From: Lactuca virosa
Taxonomy: Eukaryota; Streptophyta; Magnoliopsida; Asterales; Asteraceae
Assembly: GCA_928212115.1 (NCBI GenBank)
Contig: CAKMRJ010003334.1
Span: 97,646,418-97,710,417 of the forward strand
DNA length: 64,000 bases
Direction of reading: 5' to 3'
Below the pieces are notes generated by a model. It saw nothing but the letters and a program-made list of their open reading frames with translations. It did not search any database and was not told the DNA's origin. Below, piece by piece: positions 55,421-64,000 of the stretch. Positions within the stretch are counted from its first letter, which is position 1, and each line of letters starts with the position of its first letter. A program made the translations under genes and the position numbers.

Positions 55421-56174
55421 TGTTGGGTTTTAAGCACTATAACACTCCTATGGTGCACATGCAACCCTAAATGCTTTGGATCTATGTTTTCTCTAATTAT
55501 ACATGCATTTTCAATTTTTCCTAAGCATTCTCCTAACTAGCATACAAATTTTCAAATGAACAATATAACTAGTTAGATTACTTACCTCTTAGAAGGACTT
55601 GTAGTTCTTGACCTTTGAAAGCTTGAGAACCCCAAGCGTGATGTCTCTAATGGTTCACAAACACCAATATGCAAAAGAGGCTTAAGAGAATAAGTTACTC
55701 ATCTCAAAAAGAAGGTGTGTAACCGATTTTGGCTCATGAGGGTTCTATTTATAGTGTTGCACATGCTAGGGTTACACTTTGTAAACCCTAATGACCCATG
55801 ACTTTCCACATTCTCATGCTCCATGGATTTAACCTCCATGAACTATCCATGGATTAGTTTAGCCCATCTACATAATCATGGATCATTGGCCCACACTACA
55901 AGAATCATTGATTTACATAATCAATCCTCATATATTTAATTAGTCTCTTTTGACCACAAAATTAATTCCAAATTAATTCATGATCAATACTAATTAAATA
56001 ATATGATTTCATATTAATATATTATACTTGTAATATATTAATAAACCATAAATAACCTTATTCTCAAAAATCCATCCTATCAAATTGCACTGGTGAAGGC
56101 AGCCCAAAAGGACCATGCTACAATCGGGTCAAGTACATACTAGTTATAGTTATGGGCTTAGACACAAAATCCAA
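55421..56174 (-). repeat. Copia-H 5' LTR
   Basis: Starts TGTTGGGTTTTAAGC (plus view). The TATA-like CTATTTATAG lies at 55745-55754, next to the near-palindrome AGGGTTACACTTTGTAAACCCT (55770-55791), which is upstream on the minus strand. The right end has lost the CA, reading CCAAAAGG instead of CCAACA, which blurs the boundary. Confidence 0.85.
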
Positions 56175-56472
56175 AAGGTTAGGCCAAGACAAGAACGTGC
56201 ACATGAAGACCCCACCGGTAATCCCGGTGGAAGAAGAATTACCAATGGATTGGTACAATGTGGAGTTGAGACGGTATCAAGATGATATTGGACAAGGTAT
56301 AAATTACAATTATATGGCTCTTACCCATATGATGAACCACATGCACATTCCACCGATGGACGGACCCGGGTACTCGCATATTAGGAATTGGGAAGAGAGG
56401 TGGAATGATAGGCAAAGAGGAGTAAGAGGAAGCGGAGGCGGGGATGGAGATGATGAAGAAGATGAAGATTAA
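56175..56472 (+). pseudogene. Athila-F ATHILA-type 3' ORF, part 2
   Basis: Resumes after Copia-H: 'ELPMDWYNVELRRYQDDIG', 'MALTHMMNHMHIPP' and an Arg/Gly-rich then Asp/Glu-rich tail ('GGDGDDEEDED') to a TAA at 56470-56472. The terminal Gly-Glu-Asp tail resembles the ends of Athila ORFs. It is separated from part 1 by about 8.4 kb of Copia-H. Confidence 0.65.
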
Positions 56473-58138
56473 CTATCCTTTTTGTTTTTTTTTATTGGTG
56501 TGTTTCACGACAATTTGTATTTTGCTTGGTTTGGTTTGTTTTGGTTGATGTGTGAAACTTGTAGTAATTAGGATTTTTAGTTGTTTTCTTTTTTATTACA
56601 TGTGTATGTTTTTGGTCTTTTCAGTTTAAGGGTGAGGGATAAGTGCAAGAGTGGAGTCTAGATTAACCAAGAAAAAAAATTGAGTATAGGCAAGAGAAGT
56701 AGAAGTTTTGAGTCCGAGTATGAGTCCGATCATGAAAGGGTTTAAAAGTTCTTATTTACTAGAGGAAAAATGAGGGGGTGTGTCATCTTGATATTGCCCA
56801 AACACACCAGAAACGGACCTGAAGCAGAAGATAATTTTTTTCCATACAACGCCTACTCGTCGAGTGCATATCTAGTACTCGTCGAGTCCAAGTGAAAAAA
56901 GCGACTTTTGCTGCTTTTATAACTATAACTCGCCGAGTCAGTACATAGACTCGTCGAGTTTCTCAACTTCTTATTTTCCGCTTGATGATTCGATGTCCTT
57001 TGATGCTGGTTTTGGCTATATTATTTGAAGATCATTTTTCGAGCATTTCTAAGAGCCTGTTCTTTTATATTTGGAGTTGTACACACGAGATTTGACGCCC
57101 GGGGTATGGATGAGCTGTTCCCATTCCTAAAGTCAATTGAAGATGGAGCTTTAAAGGAAGAAGATCAACCCCGCCACTACTATCCCAGGGGAGTTTGTTC
57201 CAATTCCCTATTTACTTTTATGTTTTTATCATGCATCATATGCAATGGGGACATTGCATAAATTAAGTGTGGGGTAGGGGTTGGTTACATTTAGTCAAAT
57301 TTAGAATTTTAGTTAATTTTAAAAACATTTGCATAAAAATTGCTAGGGTTAATTTAGGAAATTTTGGTAAAGCAATTAGGATTCATACTAGTATTGTGTT
57401 TAATGATTATATGAGGACCCAAATGTTTAGTTGAGCCTATACACGTTATAATGCATTTGTTTCCCCCTTTATTATGGTGAAATCATGGGACAAAAACACA
57501 ACCTCGCTTAGTTTGAGGGATGCAACATGTTTAGCATTGTGTACTTGAAATGTATCCAGGAAGACTAATACCTTAACCAATAAAAGATGAAGTTAAGATC
57601 CTTGCTTAAGCATGTAGGTTTTGAGTGAAAAAGTGAGCTATATGTTTTAAAAAAAAGAGAGAGAAATTACCAAAAAGTTAAAGAATTTTGGAGCAAATTA
57701 AAGTATGAAGTATGAAGATCAAAATTCAAAAGTTGAAGATACCAAAAATCAAACAAAGAAAGTGGTGAATTCAAAGAGATCAAATATCAAATAAGTGAAG
57801 AATTCAAAGAGCTCCATTGTGGTATCAAAGTTGTAATTTTTCTAGAATTTATGTATGCTTGGTAGTTTAACCAAAAATGACTTGAGGTTAAGGAAGTTTT
57901 CTGTGGATGGGTTCGGAGGGATGCATAAAATGAGCATTGTTCAAAAGAAGTGGCGAGTGTTTATGAAGATTGTGAGTATTTAGGATTAGGGGGGTATTTA
58001 GGAAAAAATTTAGACACAAATGCATGCGTTGCGGTCTTGGCATAATGGTTAGGTTTTGATTATAATTGTCTTATGTGGTACTGGTGTTAAAATCCAGTTT
58101 TTGCTTGGGGGCAAGCAAAAGTCAAGTATGGAGTATTT
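56473..58138 (+). other. Athila-F 3' untranslated region
   Basis: Long non-coding region with GGTGTGTCATCTTGATATTG near 56770 and GTGTGGGGTAGGGG near 57270. Palindrome pairs occur at 56855/56877 (22 bp) and 56928/56949 (21 bp). A purine-rich stretch with CAAGTATGGAGTATTTT (58123-58139) precedes the 3' LTR as a weak polypurine tract. A 78-codon ORF (57025-57261) contains no recognisable domain. Confidence 0.6.
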
Positions 58139-59549
58139 TGATATGTGCATATTTATTTATATATTTTGTCTAAAATCTTATTACTTTTTGGCTAATTTGT
58201 TCTAATTATTGAACAAAAGGTACTTAATTGTGTTTAAATTGTATTTTCAGCCTAAAATACATGCTCGAGTTAAAAAGGAAGCGGGATTAGCAAACGAAAG
58301 CTCGGGAAATAAAGAAAGAAGAAAATGAAGCTAAAAGAGTGAAGAACTCGGTGAGTTGGCCATCGACTCGCCGAGCAGACACAAATATTCGCGAACCATC
58401 AGGTTCCTTACCATACACGGATTTTAAGTGAGGGACTCGACGAGTCAGTCTATGGACTCGACGAGCCGCCCCTGTTTTCAGAAAACTATATAAAGGGCAC
58501 AAACTCACAAGACAAGGACTTCTCTCTGGAACTTTGTAGCGACTAATCTGCTAAGAAAAAAGGATTATTGGAGCTCTAAAACTCGAGATTGCACCCTAGA
58601 TACCAATTTGGAAGAGATCTAAAGGCAAAATTCACTCTCGTTCGCTTAATCTTTTGATTAGACTATGTTTCAACCATTAGGTTTAGTTTTTGAGATGTTT
58701 TCTGCTATAAATATGAGCTAAAACTCATAACTTATGTTTAGGCTAGATGAATTTATAACTATGGTTTGATTTTATGGTTGGATTAATTAGATTTGGTAAA
58801 TTTGTCTTGTTGAGCTTGTTAAAAACCCTTATGTGTTGATTATGATTATTTTTCTGTTAGTAGTCAAGTTATTGAGTTGCATGAATATCATCTTAATTGC
58901 TTGAATCATCCAGATTTGTGAACACAATATTGTATGCCTAGTTTTAGTGATTATGAACCTAGGATTAACTAGAAAAATAAGTAAATCAATGTGTAAGCAT
59001 GTATGATGAACAACCATACATGAGTTAATTAAATTGATAAATTTAGTTAATATTACAAGTCTCACTTAATCCGAATCTGTAATCTAGTAAGCTTGTTAGT
59101 TTAATTAATTGGCCAAATTTTGAATTAATTAGTTTGCTAAGGATTATAATAATGAATATGAACCTAATCACATTAAATCGGTAGCTAATGACAAATTAAT
59201 CCACTGCACTTGCCATGAAATCATCCATAGGAATAAATGATTCGAACCTGAATAGAAGTCTCTTTTAAATATTGAATCTAGTACCTTTTATTTGCATTAG
59301 TTGTTAGTTTTTTTAGTTTGAGTGTTAGTCATTTATTTAAGTTTCTAGTCTTGCAAAACTAGAGAAAACCCTTCTTTGTATTGCTAGTTTTAATTAGATA
59401 ATTTTAGTAGTTAGTTTAATTATTACCGTTTCCTGTGTTCGATACCCCGCTTGCTTGAACTAAACTGCTATCGATAGGTACACTGTCTGCGTGTGTTTGT
59501 TTTTATTTGTGTTTGTTAGGATTAAAACTTGTTCGTTTCACACACATCA
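58139..59549 (+). repeat. Athila-F 3' LTR
   Basis: TGATATGTGC to ACACACATCA, with the ATTCC duplication right after. It carries the palindrome pairs 58346/58366 (20 bp) and 58435/58456 (21 bp) and TATATAAAGG (58487-58496), which starts 21 bp after the last palindrome. Confidence 0.9.
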
Positions 59550-59654
59550 ATTCCTTATTGTGTTTAGCGGTTCAAAGGCACTAATGTCCGCCCATGGTTT
59601 ATTATGTTAGGATGCTAGATGTCTGAATGACTCTTGCATGTGTTATGCGTTAGT

Positions 59655-59890
59655 ATGTATACCGAGCGGGGCTCGATGCTGGGCGGGGCCCGATGACTGT
59701 ATTGTATGTTATTGTCTTTGTGATTATCGTATGTGCTCGTATGATTATATGTTTATATGTTTATATGGGGCCCGATGTCAGGCGGGGCCTGATGATTGAC
59801 AGATCTGTAAACCGAGCGGGGTTCTATGCCGGGCAGGGCCCGAGGCCGGGTGGGATTCGATGTCGGGCGAGGCCGGATGATGGGGGGGGG
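59655..59890 (+). repeat. GGGCGGGGCCCGATG tandem array in LTR-D
   Basis: Units built on GAGCGGGGCTCGATG and GGGCGGGGCCCGATG, about 17 bp, in three clusters (59660, 59766, 59812-59880) with 40-50 bp between. The array lies immediately before TTTGGGGAACTCACTAAGCTTTATG, which is shared with LTR-E (32809). It is GC-rich and can form short hairpins, ending in a G-rich run. Confidence 0.8.
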
Positions 59891-60172
59891 AGTATGTGTT
59901 TATTATGTATGGTATATGGTAGTTTGGGGAACTCACTAAGCTTTATGTTTACGGTTTTTAGTTTATGTTTCAGGTACTTCAGGTTCGAAAGGAAAGAACT
60001 TGGGATGATTGTAGAGCACTCACCATCTTATTCCGTATTTTGTGATTTACTCTGATATTTTATGATGTAGTGATACACTCTGATCCATCTTGGTTTTATG
60101 ACAATGTTATGGATACCGTTTTATTAATTCAAAACTGAATTTTTTGGGTCTTATTTTTAGGATGTTACAAGT

Positions 60173-60185
60173 TGGTATCAGAGCC
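60173..60185 (+). other. LTR-D primer-binding site
   Basis: TGGTATCAGAGCC follows the LTR end ...GTTACA by 3 bp. It is an exact copy of the initiator tRNA-Met-type PBS used by Tekay-like gypsy elements, so 60169 is a 5' LTR end and the gag should lie to the right. Confidence 0.85.
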
Positions 60186-61057
60186 TTAGTTTGAGGGATT
60201 CATACATACTCTCGGGTGTGTCTGAACTCAAAATGAGGATTTGGTAAAAAAATTCAAAAAGGAAATGTTTTTAAAAGAAAAGGGTTTTCTAATACAAGAA
60301 AGGGTGTGGTGCATGCAATCGACCGAGCTCAAGTAAGTTTTCCCAAAATACTCATACATGTTATATGATTTGATTTGTGAATATGTGAATCGCATGCTAG
60401 TTAGGGCTAAGAATCTGCTCAGGATTTGCATGATAGAATAATAGGAGAGATGCCTTTATATGCCTTCTATATGAGCTTGTAGACTTGCATGCTAGTACTG
60501 ATCAATCAGTGATAGGATGTCCTAATTAGCTTATGCTTGATTTCGATTACTCGATGCTCGAATGCTGCTTTCTTTGTGCTTTTTAGGAGTTATCACTAAC
60601 ATTAGTTAACTAGTAAGCGAATATGTTGAGTTACATATTATCGAGATTATATAGTTTTAGAAGGTTAGGTTTAACTCTATTGCGCATCTCTTTTTTGAGT
60701 CCAACCGTTGTAGTGTGAGACCTTTCATTTGAAGAATTATCTAGTGTCTGTGATATGTAATTGTATTCGTGAGCTAGTTAGAGGGTGCTGGTAAGAGTTC
60801 CTTCTATAGTTGATGGTGGAGAGTGGTGCAGTGGTCGCCCTAGGAAAACCTAGGAAGAGATTTAGGCTGGGAGCCTTATCTTGATAAGGATTTATTTGTG
60901 TGAATAAGGAGTGACTTGGAGAATTCAAGGAAATCCTTGAGGAAAGTACGGATAGATGTGGATAGTAGTATGGGCCCTACTACTAGAAGCAAATGATTCG
61001 TACTCGAGTCAAGAATAGTTGCGATGAAACCATGAAGCTTGTAGAGTATGAGATTCC

Positions 61058-61060
<3 letters not shown>
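60186..61060 (+). other. LTR-D element leader
   Basis: About 870 bp of non-coding sequence following the PBS. No gag appears before the TA microsatellite and LTR-J, so the internal region is either truncated or interrupted. Nothing else is supported here. Confidence 0.5.

Positions 61061-61136
<76 letters not shown>
61061..61136. repeat. (AT)n microsatellite
   Basis: About 75 bp pure AT run exactly at the junction of the LTR-D leader and LTR-J. Confidence 0.9.
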
Positions 61137-61138
<2 letters not shown>

Positions 61139-61140
<2 letters not shown>

Positions 61141-64000
61141 AACATCCCGTTTATTAAATAAATAAATGGATAAAATTAATAAACGAATAGTAGCCCTAAA
61201 TCCGTAGAAAGTTACCAGTGTTAGTCATAAGGAGCTAAATGACATAATTTCTGGAAATTAGGACCTTTATTGTAATATTTGGAATTGAATTGTAATAAAT
61301 TTTAGGAAGCAAGGGCTAAAGAGTAAAGTGGGGGTTTAGATTGTAATGTTTAGAGAAGGAGGGGCTGAATATGTCATAATTTAGATTTTTTGGGGGGTTA
61401 AAGTGTAAGTTTCATATTGGTTTTATAATGAATTATTAAATATGATGGTTATTTGGTAAATTATGGATTTAAGTTGAAAAGAATTTAGAGGGATGGGCTG
61501 GAAGTGTAATTATGAGCTCAGATTTGAAAATGGATGGCATAACCCGTCACCCTCCTAGTTGCTTCCACATATAAGGTAACAAACCCTAACCCTAACCTTA
61601 TACAACAGCCGCCACCCTTATATCCCCTTACCACCGGCCGCCGCCGCCTCCTTGCCTGTTGAAGCCGGAGCACCCATCGTCAACCACCGAAGCCAACCAC
61701 CGCAACTATCCTACGGCCGGATGTGTGCTAGCGTCGTTGGGGGAGGAGCTTCCGGGACCAAAGACGACGGTGAGCGACTGTCGCCACGTTTCATCCCCCA
61801 TTTCTCCTCCTTTGTCGTCATCCGCAGCCGCAACACGGCAGTTGCCGGTGCTACCCGGCTGCCCTCGCTTTCTTTCTGTCCCGTAGTTGTTGCCGCCGCG
61901 GTTACTGCCGACGAAGCCAAGGCTACTAAAGACCGACGCAGTGGCAGTGTTGCTGACACCCTCGGGCGCGCCTCCTTCCTATTATGTTCTACCGTCAGTC
62001 GCACCACCGGTACCACCAATTGTTTACGTCGCCACCGCCTCTAGCGCTGCTATTGTCGTGTTGTACGCCACCAGGTGGGTGGTTGTGTTCATCTTTCAAA
62101 CAAGGACGTGTATGTTTTGGTGTGTTGCATGATCGTGAATCAAAAGAGAAGCCACCACCACCACCACCATGAGGAGGTGGCTATCATCTCCGGCCACCGC
62201 CTGCCGCCACAAGGGTGGTTGTATCGTGTGTATTATTGAATGTGGCTGTGTGTATGATTCATTGTGTATCAGGCGTGTGTTTGATGGTGTAATATTATAT
62301 GTACATTGTATGGCCGAAAAATCTGAAGAAGCCCACCACCACCACCGTGACGTAGTGGCCACCGCCTTCTGCCGCCACCAGCCGTCATGTCGCGTGGCGG
62401 TGTGCAGTGTGTGTCATTGGATTTCTATTTGAGATGCTTGGACATGTTTTGGTCTAAAATCATAACCACCGCCACGAGGTGGTGGCCGCCGCCGTGAGCC
62501 GCTGTTGACCACCACTACTCGAGGTGGTAGTGGGTGGTTCTCGACTTAATTAACATTAATTAACCTAAAAATTCAACCATTTGACTAATTGGCACGCGAT
62601 TGGGTTGAAAACCCTAATTAGGGTTAGAAAACCTTAATTTTGGATATGTTAGTTTTGGAGTGTCGGGACCCGCATTTTGGACCATTGGAATTGAATTATG
62701 AATTACGCCCGACCACACCGTATGATTGACCTAGTAGAATGATGAACTTAATGGATTAAGTCCTTAATGGGTTAAGTGATTTTAATTAACCCTAATCGTC
62801 ATTTTATGTGAAAACCCTAATTGTGTTGGGTTTTGAGTTGGGCTTTTCTGTTGGGCTTAGATGTTTGGATTCTTGATGGGCCACCTAATAACAAGTTTAT
62901 GGACTAGGAAATTTGGATGGGCTTTAGGGTAAGGCCCATGCGAGGGGTTTGGGCCCAATTTGAAAATTGGGCCACATGTTGGGCCTAGGTTGATTGTTTG
63001 GCTTTTGGGTCTTCCGAGTGTGTGTTTGGGCCTTGGGCAGGGATCAAGTTTGGTTGGGGGTAAAGTAGTATTTTTACCCTAAGTATGGACTTATGGCTAT
63101 GTATTGGAACCCAATTATTAACTGGGTGTTGTTTTGATGTTGACAGTTTGGGAATCTGTCATCCAGCAGCTTGAGTTTTATCCACGGGACCCGTCACCCT
63201 CCTAGTTGCCTCCACATATAAGGTAACAAACCCTAACCCTAACCTTATACAACAACCACCACCCTTATTGCTCCTAACTACCGACCGCCGCCGCCTCCTT
63301 GCCTGTTGAAGCCGGAGCACCCATCGTCAACCACCGAAGCCAACCACTGCAACTATCCTACGGTCGGACGTGTGCTAGCGTCGTTGAAGGAGGAGCTTCC
63401 GGGACCAAAGACGACGGTGAGCGACTGTCGCCACCCTTCATCCGCCATTTCTCCTCCTCTGTTGCCATCCGCAGCCGCAACACGGCAGTTGCCGGTGCTA
63501 CCCGGCTTCCCTCGCTTTCTTTCCGTCTCGTAGATGTTGCCGCCACGATTACTGCCGACTAAGCCAAGGCTACTAAAGACTGACGCCGTGGCTATGTTGC
63601 TGACACCCTCGGACGTGCCTCCTTCCTCTTCTGTTCCGCCGTCAGTCGCACCACCAGTACCGCCAAGTGTTTATGCCGCCACCGCCGCTAACGCTGTTCT
63701 TTCCATCGCCGTACGCCACCAGGTGGGTGGTTGTGTTCATATTTCAAACAAGGACGTGTGTGTGTTGGTGTGTTGCATGATCGTGAATCAAAAGAGAAGC
63801 CACCACCATCACCGTGAGGCGGTGGCTGGCCACCGCCTGCCGCCACAAGGTTGGCTGTATCGTGTGTATTATTGAATGTGGTTGTGTTTGTGATTCATTG
63901 TTTATTAGGCATGTGTTTGATGGTGTAATATTGTATGTACATTGTATATCCGGAAAATCCGAAGAAACCCACCACCACCACCGTGAGGTGGTGGCTGCCG
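61139..64000 (+). mobile_element. LTR-J, Ty3/gypsy LTR-like unit, incomplete
   Basis: It starts TGTAACATCCCG, like other Tekay-type LTRs here, right after the TA run. The TATA-like ACATATAAGG (61568-61577) follows a CCCGTCACCCTCC block. A CCACCACCG-rich region (61620-62500), then GGGCCC-rich and GGTTTGGGCCCAATTT blocks (62950) are shared in layout with LTR-D. The block beginning CCCGTCACCCTCC is duplicated from 61543 and again from 63190. The end lies outside the window. No domain-bearing ORF was found; CCG-repeat translations are not credible genes. Confidence 0.6.
61542..64000 (+). repeat. 1.65 kb tandem duplication in LTR-J
   Basis: 61542 and 63189 start the same ACCCGTCACCCTCCTAGTTG block and remain co-linear for over 800 bp to the window end, including CCTAACCCTAACC, the CCGCC block, GTGTTGCATGATCGTGAATC and CACCACCACCG. 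Period about 1647 bp. The copies differ at many points, so it is not recent; the second copy is cut by the window. Confidence 0.85.

Larger units (their letters stand above)
48273..56174 (-). mobile_element. Copia-H, Ty1/copia, minus strand
   Basis: The 5' LTR is at 55421-56174, the PBS next to it reads TGGTATTAGAG on the minus strand (initiator-Met type, one mismatch), gag and pol follow leftward, and a polypurine tract CAAGTGGGAGAC (49013-49024) precedes the 3' LTR 48273-49012. It splits the ATHILA-type ORF of Athila-F. All copia domains are present and mostly readable, with a handful of frameshifts and stops. The left LTR lacks its first about 15 bp (TGTTGGGTTTTAAGC) where the rearranged piece joins. 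No clean target duplication was found. Confidence 0.85.
33246..59549 (+). mobile_element. Athila-F, Ty3/gypsy Athila-type retrotransposon
   Basis: Two LTRs of about 1.41 kb (33246-34656 and 58139-59549) with TGAT...ATCA ends are flanked by the perfect 5 bp duplication ATTCC (33241-33245 and 59550-59554). The PBS is tRNA-Asp-like. The order is gag, protease, RT, RNase H, integrase, then an ATHILA-type ORF in the env position. Copia-G interrupts gag and Copia-H interrupts the last ORF; without them the element is about 13 kb. Stops and frameshifts in every gene make it inactive. Confidence 0.9.
30080..60169 (+). mobile_element. LTR-D of a Tekay-like Ty3/gypsy element, split by two insertions
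   Basis: The LTR starts TGTAACACCCTG at 30080 and ends GATGTTACA at 60169, immediately followed by a PBS (60173-60185). Its own sequence is in three pieces: 30080-31289, 33047-33245 and 59550-60169, about 2.0 kb in total. The gaps are solo LTR-E (TSD TGGGC) and Athila-F (TSD ATTCC). Removing them restores a continuous LTR that resembles the organisation of LTR-J (61139 onwards). It contains paired GTACGC-type palindromes, a TATA-like CTATTTAAAC and a GC-rich tandem array. Confidence 0.75.

Noticed and set aside
61585..61605. Telomere-like CCCTAACCCTAACC
   Set aside because: Only two or three units, inside an LTR-like sequence and duplicated with it at 63230; plant telomeres use CCCTAAA in long arrays.
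61652..62044. 130-codon ORF and overlapping ORFs in several frames
   Set aside because: Produced by CCACCACCG-rich, stop-poor LTR sequence; open in several frames on both strands at once and without domains.
1..64000. CRISPR array, integron or prokaryotic operon
   Set aside because: No regular repeat-spacer structure. The paired palindromes are at scattered places in different elements, and everything else is typical plant retrotransposon DNA.

Overview
This window looks like plant nuclear DNA made almost entirely of transposable elements; I found no credible host gene. The lineage is suggested by Ty3/gypsy LTRs opening TGTAACACCC, by Athila-type gag-pol, by SIRE-like copia accessory ORFs, and by the very common ACTCGNCGAGT palindrome in LTRs. 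I associate this mix with Asteraceae, probably Lactuca; that is an inference from memory, not a search result.

Left block (1-16 kb). An LTR remnant is followed by an old L1 LINE ORF1 (minus strand). That ORF is split by Copia-A (1117-15596, minus, TSD TTTTC). Copia-A itself holds a decayed plus-strand Copia-B (1739 to about 5344), a gypsy solo LTR-C (5517-8923, TSD TCCCA) and a hAT MITE (14660-15519, TSD GGCTAGTG) inside its 5' LTR. Copia-A keeps gag, a protease remnant and an accessory ORF, but no recognisable integrase or reverse transcriptase.

Middle block (16-30 kb). A deleted PIF/Harbinger element (16529-17271, TSD TAA) keeps only a transposase tail. It is followed by a nearly full-length L1 LINE on the minus strand (about 18311-24354): ORF1 has an RRM, and ORF2 has endonuclease, reverse transcriptase and zf-RVT domains with several frameshifts and stops. 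Then comes AT-rich intergenic DNA with MITE-like units, a SINE with target duplications (26991-27131), a palindromic MITE and microsatellites.

Right block (30-64 kb). A plus-strand gypsy (Tekay-like) LTR-D begins at 30080 and ends at 60169, directly before a tRNA-iMet-type primer site. It is opened by solo LTR-E (31290-33046, TSD TGGGC) and by a 26.3 kb Athila-type element F (33246-59549, TSD ATTCC). Athila-F is in turn split by non-autonomous Copia-G (35434-40806, TSD GTCAA) in gag and by minus-strand Copia-H (about 48273-56174) in its 3' ATHILA ORF. The window ends in another gypsy LTR-like unit with a 1.65 kb tandem duplication.

The most unusual signal is a shared promoter architecture. 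Several unrelated LTR families carry their own CpG-containing palindrome, often in pairs whose starts lie 20-22 bp apart, just upstream of a TATA box and again at later sites. ACTCGNCGAGT pairs occur in solo LTR-E, throughout Athila-F (LTR, leader, coding sequence, 3' region) and in the leader of Copia-H. LTR-D has a different palindrome (GTACGC-N3-GCGTAC type) at the same spacing. All protein statements come from reading translated motifs by eye, and no database search was run.
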